The position numbers and the translations under genes were made by a program. The notes beneath the pieces are model-generated. The model made no database searches. It was not told where the DNA came from and saw only the letters and a program-made list of their open reading frames with translations. Source: Wansuia hejianensis (GTDB lineage: Bacteria; Bacillota; Clostridia; Lachnospirales; Lachnospiraceae). Taken from it: a stretch of 64,000 bases of DNA. The stretch spans positions 2,978,501-3,042,500 of the forward strand of contig NZ_CP060635.1 of NCBI RefSeq assembly GCF_014337215.1. Reading direction: 5' to 3'. This document shows, piece by piece, positions 9,597 through 17,219 of this stretch; positions within the stretch are counted from its first letter, which is position 1, and the number at the start of each line of letters is the position of its first letter.

Positions 9597-10784
9597 CTAA
9601 TCCAGGTTCAATTCATCTAAACTATATTGAATTCGCACCTTCGCATGTTTTTTAATAGAATAAAAGTTATAGTTTATCCGGTCCAGCACCATCCGTGCGT
9701 TCTCATACTGACAGCCCGGAAGCATGACCAGAAACTGGCTTGTACTGTATCTCGTTACCACATCTCCCGAACGCAGCGAGTTCAGAAGGACCGCCTGCAT
9801 CTGGTCCATTCCTCCGCTCATGACAGACAGGTATTCCACACTGCCTTTCTCCAGCTTTGCTTCCGTATGGAGCGTGATTATGGAAAGATAGATAGACATC
9901 CCGATCCTGCCCGCACGCCGCACTTCCAGTTCATAAGTCTTCTTAAATACACCGTACTCACAGTAAAAGGCCCCTCTTTTCTCCTTCGCCTCCCGCAATT
10001 CTTCCTGTATCACGTTCAAATCAGCTTCCTGGTCGTGAAGCTGTTTCATCATCTCATCATAAATCTCTTGCAGATCTTCTGAAGGCCTGACCCCCAGATT
10101 GTCATAGAGCAGTTCCACTGTCTCCCGGTAATGCTCCGCCGCCAGGCTCTGTTTATTACCGCCGATATACGCCCTGAGCAGGCAGCAGTGCAGCTCCTCA
10201 TCCAGTGAATCCATCTCAATTGCCTTCCTGCAGATTCTCTCCATCTCTTCAAACTGGTTTTCCGCCTCAAGAAGCGTCGCCAGCTCTTTTACCACAGATA
10301 AAAACAGGCTGTGATAATAGACCGATAGGGACATGATCCAATACTCATCTGAAAATTCCGGCAAAAATCTTCCTTTATAAAGGGCCACCGCCTTTTTTTC
10401 TTTCAGAATCTTCTGCTCCGGATCGGACTCTTCCCTAGCCTCCGTACATAGCTTTTCAAATTCTTCAGCATCCACGCCGACAGGCAGTTCAGGGTTCCAC
10501 TGATAACTGCCTTTGCCCGTAATGACAAAGTTCCTGTCTCCCCAGGTTTTCTTCAGTATATTGCGGAGGCGGTACATCAGATTCTTTAACGCACCCGCAG
10601 GGTTATCGCTCCTGTCATCCGGCCACAATACCTCTGCCAGCTCCTGGACACTGGTGTTTTTCCCACGGTGATAAATCATATAAGAAAGTAATTTTGTTAC
10701 CATATCGGATCGTATCTGATCCTGACTCAGAGGCACGTTTTCTTCTGCCATCTGAAATTGTGCAAAAAACTGAGCATAGATCAT
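9597..10784 (-). CDS. BTAD-family transcriptional regulator with degenerate GGDEF-like C-terminus
   Basis: A 395-residue protein. The start at 10784 is chosen because CAGGAGG lies nine bases upstream and the winged-helix domain begins directly after it (MIYAQFFAQFQM); an ATG 15 codons upstream is possible. Residues about 15-100 form an OmpR/SARP-type winged helix, and 120-265 form a bacterial transcriptional activator (TPR-like BTAD) domain ending LYDNLGVRPSEDLQEIYDEM. Residues about 290-395 align by eye with a GGDEF fold, but the signature is RYSTSQF instead of RYGGDEF, so cyclase activity is unlikely. It is probably the local regulator of both the surface-protein group and the divergent pilus-like operon; this is inferred from position. 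Confidence 0.85.
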   Translation of the reverse strand: MIYAQFFAQFQMAEENVPLSQDQIRSDMVTKLLSYMIYHRGKNTSVQELAEVLWPDDRSDNPAGALKNLMYRLRNILKKTWGDRNFVITGKGSYQWNPELPVGVDAEEFEKLCTEAREESDPEQKILKEKKAVALYKGRFLPEFSDEYWIMSLSVYYHSLFLSVVKELATLLEAENQFEEMERICRKAIEMDSLDEELHCCLLRAYIGGNKQSLAAEHYRETVELLYDNLGVRPSEDLQEIYDEMMKQLHDQEADLNVIQEELREAKEKRGAFYCEYGVFKKTYELEVRRAGRIGMSIYLSIITLHTEAKLEKGSVEYLSVMSGGMDQMQAVLLNSLRSGDVVTRYSTSQFLVMLPGCQYENARMVLDRINYNFYSIKKHAKVRIQYSLDELNLD

Positions 10785-10840
10785 ATGCTGTTTCCTCCTG
10801 TCTTTTACCCGGACGCCATTAAACATCATTAACTGCTCCC

Positions 10841-10869
10841 ATTTTATAATAATCTAAAAACCATTACAA
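10841..10869 (-). promoter_or_regulatory. Candidate sigma-A promoter for the BTAD regulator gene
   Basis: On the minus strand a TTGTAA -35 (10864-10869) and a TAAAAT -10 (10841-10846) are separated by exactly 17 bp, about 55 bp upstream of the chosen start codon. The intergenic stretch to the divergent operon is under 200 bp, so the two promoters may share an operator. Confidence 0.5.
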
Positions 10870-10977
10870 CTCTTTTATGAAAAGCCTCTAAAATCTTGTG
10901 CCTCCCCGCCCTGTTGTGGTATGATAAAATAGTTCTTAATCTGATATGGAAATATACACGAAGAAAGGAGAACGGTA

Positions 10978-11973
10978 ATGCGCAGGCACCTGAATGGTCT
11001 GTTACTGACCTGTCTGCTTTCGGTTATATTGCTTTTTTGCAGCTGCGGCAACCAGAAGGATACCCCTTTAACCGGCCAGAACAGGCCAGGAAAAACCCCG
11101 GTATCTTCCCCTGCTGTTACTAAGCCCGCAGCTTCTGAGGCCCCCGCCGCCGGCAAATGGGACAATACGCCAAAAGTGCTGATCCCTGCAGCCGGCGGTA
11201 AGGCAGCCTTCCAGGAAGGAGGGCTTGAAATAGATGCTTCCCATACTGAAAATGGTTACATCATGGTGAGGTACAGCGGTCCCTCTGACAAGGTCAAATT
11301 CTTTGTCGTCACCCCTGATGACGTGCGCTACACCTACGACCTTCCGGTTTCTGAAGATTATATGGCACTTCCGCTGACTGGAGGAGACGGTACCTACACA
11401 CTGGATGTGAGAGAACATGTGCAGGATAAGCTCTATTCCAACCTTTTTAAGCAGACAATAGACGTAAAACTGAAGGACGAATTCCAGCCCTTCCTTTACC
11501 CGAACCAGTACACCTGGTTCACTGCCTCCACCAAAGCAGTTATAAAAGCATCTGAACTGGCTGGCGGAGCGTCCGACGGCCTGGATGTCATCACAGCTGT
11601 CTATAATTACGTGATCACGCATGTTACCTATGATGAAGAGAAAGCCCGTACCGTACAGAGCGGCTATCTGCCTGATGTAGATGAGACTCTGGATACCGGT
11701 AAGGGGATCTGCTTTGATTACGCCGCTCTGATGACAGCGATGCTCCGTTCCCAGGGCATCCCCACCAAGCTGGAAATCGGTTATTCGGGAGATATCTACC
11801 ATGCCTGGATCAGCACTTATATCAACGAAACCGGATGGATAGACAACATTATTCAGTTCGACGGGAAAAGCTGGTCTCTGATGGATCCGACCCTGGGCGC
11901 CTCGAATGATGCGTCAGATTTGCGTGATTACATCGGAGACGGAACCAACTATACTGTAAAATACTCCCGCTGA
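10978..11973 (+). CDS. Transglutaminase-like surface lipoprotein
   Basis: A 331-residue protein with an AAAGGAG site before its ATG. The N-terminus is a lipoprotein signal peptide: charged MRRH, hydrophobic core, then FCSC with Cys23 as the likely lipidated residue (Phe at -3 is unusual). A Pro/Ala/Thr-rich linker (to about residue 65) and a beta domain follow. The C-terminal third is a transglutaminase/protease core: Cys245 in GKGICFDYAALM, His275 in YHAWIST and Asp303 in LMDPT give the full Cys-His-Asp triad. It heads the pilus-like operon and is anchored outside the membrane, so it may process or cross-link exported proteins; the substrate is unknown. Confidence 0.88.
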   Translation: MRRHLNGLLLTCLLSVILLFCSCGNQKDTPLTGQNRPGKTPVSSPAVTKPAASEAPAAGKWDNTPKVLIPAAGGKAAFQEGGLEIDASHTENGYIMVRYSGPSDKVKFFVVTPDDVRYTYDLPVSEDYMALPLTGGDGTYTLDVREHVQDKLYSNLFKQTIDVKLKDEFQPFLYPNQYTWFTASTKAVIKASELAGGASDGLDVITAVYNYVITHVTYDEEKARTVQSGYLPDVDETLDTGKGICFDYAALMTAMLRSQGIPTKLEIGYSGDIYHAWISTYINETGWIDNIIQFDGKSWSLMDPTLGASNDASDLRDYIGDGTNYTVKYSR

Positions 11974-11994
11974 CAGAGATGGAAAGGAGCCTTT

Positions 11995-13047
11995 ATGACA
12001 CACAAACAAAATCCTAAAAGTCTTTCCCATTCGGAAATCGCTTCCTTCTGCAGCCAGATGGCAATGATTCTCCGGGCCGGGATATCTTCCCTTGAGGGGA
12101 TTGCCATTATGAAAGAAGAAGCCACGTCTGCGGAAGACCAGAAGATCCTTACGGCCATCTATGACTCGCTGGCTGAGACAGGGCAGCTGGCAGCCGCCCT
12201 TGAAGCTACCGGCGTGTTTCCCGCATATTTTCTGCAGATGTGCCGTATCGGAGAGCAGTCCGGCCAGTTGGATAAGGTCATGACTTCTCTTTCCGCCTTC
12301 TATGAGCGGGAAGCCGGAATTGCCGAATCGGTGCGCAGTGCCGTGACCTATCCTATGGTCATGCTGATCATGATGCTGGTAGTGGTTGCAGTCCTGCTCT
12401 CTAAGGTGCTGCCTGTATTCCAGCAAGTCTTTACTCAGCTGGGCGCAGAGATGAACTGGGCATCCCGGAGCCTGATGGAATTTGGCAATGTATTGAACCG
12501 TTACGGGATTGTGTTAATCCTCGTGATCCTCATCCTGGCAGTGCTGGCGCTGTACCTGACCAGAACCCAGAGCGGACAGGCCCGGCTCGCTTCAGTCAGC
12601 GGCCACCTCCCATTTTCCAGGAAGTTTGCAGACCTGACTGCTTCCTGCCGGTTTGCAGGAGGTATGTCCCTCCTGCTTTCCAGCGGTTTCTCACCGGAGG
12701 AAAGTATTTCTATGGCAGGCAGGCTTTCCGAGGGAACACGTTTCCAGAAGAAACTCCAGGACTGTCTGGAAAAGCTGGAAACAGGTGAGGCCTTGTCCGA
12801 CGCCCTCATTCAATCCGGCATTTTCACTGGCATTTATGGACGGATGGTTCTTGTAGCTCAGAAAACCGGTACCTTGGATGAAGTCATGCAGAATATTGCA
12901 GTCAGGTATGAGGAAGAACTGGACGGACGTCTGGCCGCCACCATGGCGGTGCTCGAGCCGACCCTGGTTGCCGTTCTGTCGGTAATTACAGGAGTCATTC
13001 TGCTGTCCGTCATGCTGCCGCTGATGGGAATACTTTCAGGTATGTAG
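11995..13047 (+). CDS. GspF/PilC-family inner-membrane platform protein
   Basis: A 350-residue protein with two repeated T2SSF domains (about residues 10-135 and 210-335). Membrane segments are at about 112-140 (after SAVTYPMVM), 168-190 and 320-345. The repeats carry the family patterns (FCSQMAMILRAGIS...RIGEQSGQL and FAGGMSLLLSSGFS...LVAQKTGTLDEVM). In type IV pili and type II secretion this protein is the membrane platform that couples the cytoplasmic ATPase to pilin movement. It starts 21 bp after the transglutaminase-like gene, with GGAAAGGAG as ribosome site. It is one of two unmistakable type IV filament components in the cluster. Confidence 0.92.
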   Translation: MTHKQNPKSLSHSEIASFCSQMAMILRAGISSLEGIAIMKEEATSAEDQKILTAIYDSLAETGQLAAALEATGVFPAYFLQMCRIGEQSGQLDKVMTSLSAFYEREAGIAESVRSAVTYPMVMLIMMLVVVAVLLSKVLPVFQQVFTQLGAEMNWASRSLMEFGNVLNRYGIVLILVILILAVLALYLTRTQSGQARLASVSGHLPFSRKFADLTASCRFAGGMSLLLSSGFSPEESISMAGRLSEGTRFQKKLQDCLEKLETGEALSDALIQSGIFTGIYGRMVLVAQKTGTLDEVMQNIAVRYEEELDGRLAATMAVLEPTLVAVLSVITGVILLSVMLPLMGILSGM

Positions 13048-13057
13048 GAGGTTCTGC

Positions 13058-13381
13058 ATGGCAAGATTTGGTGCAAAGAAAACATCTGGAGGCAGGAATA
13101 TTTACCTGTCCGTGATTATATTCCTTCTGCTCATCTTTCTTTTCCTTTCCGCCATACACTCTCTGTCCAGCGGATCTCTGGAAGAACAGCAGAAAAACCT
13201 GGAGCAGGCGCTGACACAGGGCGCCGTACATTGTTATGCGGTGGAGGGCTCTTATCCGGAGAATCTGGAACAGCTTTTGTCCCGTTACAACATCGTTTAT
13301 GATGAATCCCGTTTTTTCATCGATTATCAGACAGAGGGGCAGAATATGATGCCCGACATTACCGTTATTCGCAAACAATAG
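13058..13381 (+). CDS. Pilin-like single-span membrane protein
   Basis: A 107-residue protein with an AGGAGG site 10 bp after the GspF gene. A short basic N-terminus is followed by one strongly hydrophobic span (about residues 15-33, NIYLSVIIFLLLIFLFLSA) and an extracellular-type domain. That domain contains GAVHCYAVEGSYPENLEQLL, which resembles the region after the long helix in pseudopilins ('YaveGsYP..l..L'). There is no canonical G-F-T-L-x-E processing site. I call it a minor pilin-like component by position and layout. Confidence 0.75.
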   Translation: MARFGAKKTSGGRNIYLSVIIFLLLIFLFLSAIHSLSSGSLEEQQKNLEQALTQGAVHCYAVEGSYPENLEQLLSRYNIVYDESRFFIDYQTEGQNMMPDITVIRKQ

Positions 13382-13391
13382 GAGGCAGCTT

Positions 13392-13892
13392 ATGAAAGCA
13401 AAAGAAAAAAAACATGTTACAGAGCTTTTATTCACAGTTGCCCTGTTCTGCGTTTTTTTAATCTCTGCTGTATTTGTAATCGTTATTGGCGCCAATGTTT
13501 ACCGGAATACCCAAAAAGCTTCAGATGCCAACTACGGAATGCGGACCTCCCTTTCCTACATCATGGAGAAAATACGCCAGGGTGATGTAAACGGGGGCAT
13601 CTCCATCGGGGAATTGAACGACGGTACCCCTGCCCTTCTGATTGCTTCTGACTATCAGGACATCTCTTATACGACCTATATCTATTCCAGCGGAGGTGAG
13701 ATGAAGGAGTTGTTTATCCGGGACGGAAGCTCCGCTGACGCCCGGGACGGCACCAGCCTAATTCAGGACGCCACTCTCTCCTTTGAGGATCTGGGCGGTT
13801 CCCTGTTCCGGATAACCGTAACTGACGGCGGAGGGACTGCCTCCTCCGTTCTGGTTCATCCTTCAAGCACCGGGGAAGGAGGGGCTTCATGA
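13392..13892 (+). CDS. DUF4860-type pilin-like protein
   Basis: A 166-residue protein with an AGGAGG site. One N-terminal membrane span (about residues 10-33) follows the basic stretch MKAKEKKH. The exported domain contains MRTSLSYIMEKIRQGD and a beta-rich remainder, as in DUF4860 proteins that occur in Clostridia beside GspF and PilT genes. This family assignment is from memory of the pattern. No catalytic residues are seen. The last bases overlap the start of the next gene, so translation is probably coupled. Confidence 0.72.
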   Translation: MKAKEKKHVTELLFTVALFCVFLISAVFVIVIGANVYRNTQKASDANYGMRTSLSYIMEKIRQGDVNGGISIGELNDGTPALLIASDYQDISYTTYIYSSGGEMKELFIRDGSSADARDGTSLIQDATLSFEDLGGSLFRITVTDGGGTASSVLVHPSSTGEGGAS

Positions 13893-14314
13893 AGCGCAGA
13901 ATCCAACGGAGATCCAATATTTTTCTGATGGAAATTATTATTTCTATCCTGTTTTTTTCAATTGCAAGTGCTGTCTGCATCCAGCTATTCGCTAAGGCCA
14001 AACTGCAGAGCGACAACACTGCCGCCCTGAACCAGGCTGTTCTGGCAGCTTCCAGCGCGGCGGAAGCACTGGAGGTGAGCGACGGTACGCCGGAATCACT
14101 GATAAGCTGCTTTCCAGGCGGCGAGGCATACGGGCGGACGCTCCGCGTCTATTACGATCAGTCCTGGAATCCCTGCCCATCTTCTTTATCCTCATTTCAG
14201 ATGGAAGTGCTGCTTTCATCTGACCGGGGAATGATTACCGCCGCTATTACCGTAACCAGCGCAGATGAAGTTATCTACACACTGCAGGCAGAACATTACA
14301 AGGGGGATGACTGA
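13889..14314 (+). CDS. Prepilin-like protein lacking the processing glycine
   Basis: A 141-residue protein with a GGAGGGG site; its ATG overlaps the previous stop. The N-terminus KRRIQRRSN-IFLMEIIISILFFSI matches a type IV prepilin (basic leader, then hydrophobic helix with Glu at +5), but Asn occupies the position where the prepilin peptidase normally needs Gly. The rest is an exported alpha/beta region with two cysteines (one in LISCFPGG, one in WNPCPSS) that could form a disulfide. It is probably a minor pseudopilin. Whether it is cleaved is open, as no prepilin peptidase gene is in the window. Confidence 0.78.
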   Translation: MKRRIQRRSNIFLMEIIISILFFSIASAVCIQLFAKAKLQSDNTAALNQAVLAASSAAEALEVSDGTPESLISCFPGGEAYGRTLRVYYDQSWNPCPSSLSSFQMEVLLSSDRGMITAAITVTSADEVIYTLQAEHYKGDD

Positions 14315-14736
14315 TGAAAAAGACCAGATACCCGGTGATGAATATGGGAACCGTATCCATACTGACGATTTTCATCGTTCTGTGTATGGTAACATTTGCG
14401 ACCCTTTCCTTTATCAGCACCAACAAGGACGCAGCCTTTACCCGTCAGATCGCTGACAGGACCACAGCTTACTACGCCGCCTCTAGTGAAGCCAACCGGC
14501 AGATTGCCGGAATCACAGAGCAGCTGAAGCTAAAGTGGGAAAATGGAACTTATGCAGAGCTGCCGGAGACTTATACCATATCTGTCCCTGTCGATGAACA
14601 AAAGCTGCTCAGAGTTGTCCTCACTCCCTGCAGACCGGATGAGGCCGAAGGAGCTTACTGCCAGATAACTGAATTTAAAGAGATTTCCTCAGAAGACTGG
14701 GAGGGCGACGAACATCTTCCGGTTCTCCAGGAGTGA
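14314..14736 (+). CDS. Pilin-like membrane-anchored protein
   Basis: A 140-residue protein whose ATG touches the previous gene's stop codon. A basic MKKTRYPVMNMG leader is followed by a 24-residue hydrophobic span and then an amphipathic helical stretch (TRQIADRTTAYYAASSEANRQ), the arrangement seen in PilX/TadE-like minor pilins. The C-terminal part is acidic and beta-rich. There is no canonical processing site. Function is inferred from its place between pseudopilin-like genes and the ATPase gene. Confidence 0.7.
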   Translation: MKKTRYPVMNMGTVSILTIFIVLCMVTFATLSFISTNKDAAFTRQIADRTTAYYAASSEANRQIAGITEQLKLKWENGTYAELPETYTISVPVDEQKLLRVVLTPCRPDEAEGAYCQITEFKEISSEDWEGDEHLPVLQE

Positions 14737-14764
14737 AGACCAGACCAGGAGGAACATTAATATT

Positions 14765-15826
14765 ATGGACACTAAAAATATACTGCAGCATGCGGCAGAG
14801 CTTCATGCCTCTGATTTATTTATCATCGCGGGGCGCCCTCTCTCTTACCGGAAGGATGAACAGCTTCTGACAGAGGATGGGCAGCGCCTCCTTCCGGAAG
14901 ACACTTCACAGATGATTCAGGATATTTATCACCTGGCTGAAGAACGGGACATGGATCGTCTGCATACGACCGGAGATGATGATTTTTCCTTTGCGTTGCC
15001 CGGCATCTGCCGTTTCCGGGTGAATGCCTATAAGCAGCGGGGATCCTTGGCCGCCGTAATCAGGATTATTAATTTTTCACTCCCCACGCCGGAAGAAATG
15101 CATATTCCTTCCAGCATCATCAGCCTGGGCCAGCTGAACAAAGGGCTTGTTCTGGTCACCGGACCCGCCGGAAGCGGTAAATCCACAACTTTGGCCTGCA
15201 TCATTGACCATATCAACCACACGGCAGAAAAACACATCATCACGCTGGAAGACCCTCTGGAATACTTTCACCGCCATGACAAGAGCATTGTGAGCCAGCG
15301 TGAAATCAACACCGACACAGAAAGCTATGTGGCGGCCCTACGTGCCGCCCTGCGCCAGAGTCCGGACGTCATTCTGCTTGGAGAAATGAGAGACTATGAG
15401 ACTATGCAGATCGCCATGACTGCCGCGGAAACAGGACATCTGGTATTCTCCACGCTCCACACGATCGGCGCAGCCAACACGATTGACCGGATTATCGACG
15501 TTTTTCCTGCCAACCAGCAGCAACAGATCGCCGTACAGCTCTCCATGACGCTGCAAGCCGTTATCTCACAGCAGTTTGTTCCGGATACTGAAGGCCACAG
15601 CATGCCCGCCTTTGAATTCCTGACGGTCAATCCTGCTGTCCGGAATATGATCCGGGACAACAAGGTACCGCAGATAGACGGTATGCTATATTCCGCATCT
15701 GGAAGCAGCACCATGTATTCCATGGACACCTGTCTGGCCGATTACTATAGGCGCGGCACCATTTCTAAAGATACTGCTCTCATGTACGCGTCGAATCCTG
15801 ATATGCTGAAAAGGAAGCTTGCTTAA
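14765..15826 (+). CDS. pilT: PilT-family type IV pilus ATPase
   Basis: A 353-residue cytoplasmic ATPase. The N-terminal PAS-like domain contains HASDLFIIAGRPLSYR, typical of PilT (H-x-S-D-L-H in most members; here Phe replaces the last His). The core has Walker A GPAGSGKST (133-141), Asp box ITLEDPLEY (159-167), Walker B DVILLGEMRD (201-210) and His box GHLVFSTLHT (224-233). PilT members usually drive pilus retraction. No PilB-type assembly ATPase is in the cluster, so this protein may be the only motor. Ribosome site AGGAGG is 12 bases upstream of the ATG. Confidence 0.93.
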   Translation: MDTKNILQHAAELHASDLFIIAGRPLSYRKDEQLLTEDGQRLLPEDTSQMIQDIYHLAEERDMDRLHTTGDDDFSFALPGICRFRVNAYKQRGSLAAVIRIINFSLPTPEEMHIPSSIISLGQLNKGLVLVTGPAGSGKSTTLACIIDHINHTAEKHIITLEDPLEYFHRHDKSIVSQREINTDTESYVAALRAALRQSPDVILLGEMRDYETMQIAMTAAETGHLVFSTLHTIGAANTIDRIIDVFPANQQQQIAVQLSMTLQAVISQQFVPDTEGHSMPAFEFLTVNPAVRNMIRDNKVPQIDGMLYSASGSSTMYSMDTCLADYYRRGTISKDTALMYASNPDMLKRKLA

Positions 15827-16455
15827 TGCGCTATTATATCTCTGACTGTCACTTTTTTCACGAAAGTATGAACACCTCCATGGATTGCAGGGGGTTTAAA
15901 GATGTGGATTCTATGAACCAATTGATGGTTCAGCGTTGGAACAGAAAGGTCGGCACTAAAGATGAGGTGGTGGTTCTCGGAGATTTTTCTCTGGGGACCG
16001 CAGAGCAGACCAATTTCCTTCTAGAACAGTTAAACGGGCGAAAATACCTGATATTGGGGAACCACGACAGCGTCGTCCGCAGACGCCGGTTCCGCCAGGA
16101 GCTTTTTGAATGGATAAAGCCCTATGAAGAGCTTCACGACCAGAAACGTAAGGTCATACTGTCGCACTACCCGCTTCTCTGTTATAACGGGCAATACCGA
16201 TTTGACAAGGCAGAAAAGCCCTGCACTTACATGCTTTACGGCCATGTCCACGACACCTTCGATCAGCGGCTGATAGAGAAATACCGGGATTCCATCCGCA
16301 ATGTAACACGGACCGTGCGGGGAGGGGAAGAAATAGTCATCCCTTTTCAGTTGATTAACTGTTTCTGTATGTATTCCGATTACATCCCCCTCACATTGGA
16401 TGAATGGATCGAAAACGACCGGAGCAGGCAGTTAGCAGAACAAAGGAGGTTATAA
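15826..16455 (+). CDS. Calcineurin-like metallophosphoesterase
   Basis: A 209-residue protein whose ATG overlaps the stop of pilT. The metal-binding motifs are complete: SDCHFFH (Asp7/His9), VVLGDFSLG, LILGNHDS, LSHYPL and YGHVHDT. These belong to the calcineurin-like superfamily (phosphodiesterase or phosphatase). The substrate is unknown. No signal peptide is seen, so it acts in the cytoplasm. Its tight coupling to the ATPase gene suggests it is part of the same functional unit, possibly a nucleotide-signal hydrolase; that is inference. Confidence 0.85.
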   Translation: MRYYISDCHFFHESMNTSMDCRGFKDVDSMNQLMVQRWNRKVGTKDEVVVLGDFSLGTAEQTNFLLEQLNGRKYLILGNHDSVVRRRRFRQELFEWIKPYEELHDQKRKVILSHYPLLCYNGQYRFDKAEKPCTYMLYGHVHDTFDQRLIEKYRDSIRNVTRTVRGGEEIVIPFQLINCFCMYSDYIPLTLDEWIENDRSRQLAEQRRL

Positions 16456-16456
16456 A

Positions 16457-16768
16457 ATGATAAAAGAAAAGCACAGGCCTTTCATCCGAAGGCTTTCTCT
16501 GCTGGCGGCTGCAGCCTCCATCTGCTTTACCCTGACCGGACAACCCGCATATGCTTCATCTCCGGAGCCTTCCTCCGCCGTCAGCACTTCCGGGCCAGAG
16601 TCAGGCTCATCTGTAACAGGACAGTCCGCTAAACCCGTGGAAGAGGGCACAAATTCAGAAGAAGGTAAAACTACTATCACTCCCGTGGCTATCGCTATAG
16701 CTGCGCTGATGGCCGGCGGTGCATGGCTCCTGAGACGGACGAAAGGGGATTACAGGGATCAGCGGTGA
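16457..16768 (+). CDS. Small secreted protein with C-terminal membrane anchor
   Basis: A 103-residue protein with an AAAGGAGG site, directly after the phosphoesterase gene. A signal peptide (RRLSLLAAAASICF to PAYAS) is followed by a Ser/Pro/Thr/Glu linker of about 45 residues, then a hydrophobic segment (ITPVAIAIAALMAGGAWLL) and a basic tail RRTKGDYRDQR. This resembles a sortase-type sorting signal without an LPXTG motif, so it is more likely an ordinary membrane anchor. It is the last gene of the operon before a strong hairpin. Confidence 0.75.
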   Translation: MIKEKHRPFIRRLSLLAAAASICFTLTGQPAYASSPEPSSAVSTSGPESGSSVTGQSAKPVEEGTNSEEGKTTITPVAIAIAALMAGGAWLLRRTKGDYRDQR

Positions 16769-16786
16769 TTCCCCGAACAAAGCAGC

Positions 16787-16840
16787 AGAAAGAAGATGCC
16801 GGAAGTTCTGTAACCACAAAACTTCCGGCATCTTCTTTCT
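16787..16840 (+). terminator. Hairpin terminator of the pilus-like operon
   Basis: A perfect 21-bp inverted repeat, arms 16787-16807 and 16820-16840 with a 12-base loop, lies 19 bp after the last stop codon. The 3' arm ends in a T/C-rich run (TCTTCTTTCT) rather than a pure T-tract. It may also serve the convergent end of the tRNA half. Confidence 0.75.
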
Positions 16841-16842
16841 AA

Positions 16843-16884
16843 CGTTCCTGAGCGGATTCGAACCGCTGGCCTTCCGCTTAGGAG
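16843..16884 (-). tRNA. Orphaned 3' half of split tRNA-Arg(CCU)
   Basis: On the minus strand the sequence reads the anticodon-loop core CTCCTAAG, then CGGA, AGGCC, T-stem/loop AGCGG-TTCGAAT-CCGCT, acceptor strand CAGGAAC and discriminator G. No D-arm or 5' acceptor strand precedes it; the sequence upstream of the core is unrelated. The missing 5' half is 17.4 kb away at 34249-34288: its GTTTCTG pairs with this CAGGAAC at all seven positions (one G-T wobble), and TCCGC pairs with GCGGA. Joined at the core, the two pieces make a normal 74-nt tRNA. Confidence 0.9.
16877..16884 (+). repeat. Left attachment core (8-bp direct repeat)
   Basis: The plus-strand octamer CTTAGGAG recurs in the same orientation at 34249-34256. 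Host tRNA sequence lies on the outer side of each copy (16843-16876 and 34257-34288) and element sequence on the inner side. The octamer is the seven-base anticodon loop plus the next base of the split tRNA. Confidence 0.88.
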
Positions 16885-17219
16885 AGCGAATAGGTGCTGT
16901 CAATTCCGGACAAGAACTATCATTATAAGCCCTTGAAAGTCAAGGCTTTTTTCTACTTCCGAGTCAAATCAAGTCAATCTCTGTACCCCACATAGATGCC
17001 TTAGATAAGGTCTGTTTATTAGCAGATTATTTGCATCAGCTAACACTTGGGGGATACCTTCGTGTCACCATCAATATGAAAAATATGGCTACCATCCTTC
17101 AAGCATTCGAGAATGATAAACAATATGAAATTGAATTGATTTCTACACATATAATACCGTACTTTAGACTGGTTGTCTACGGTGTTTTGACTACTATTGA
17201 AATATTATTTATACTTCAA
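16885..17219. other. Left end of the integrated element, non-coding
   Basis: About 335 bp with no convincing gene. It holds three AGTCAA-type short repeats (around 16938-16976) and the 12-mer ACCTTCGTGTCA at 17056-17067, of which an 11/12 copy in the same orientation lies near the right end (34170-34181). It also holds an imperfect TTAGC...GCTAA inverted pair around 17019-17043. These are candidates for integrase or excisionase arm-binding sites. An open frame at 17031-17261 was judged non-genic. Confidence 0.5.
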
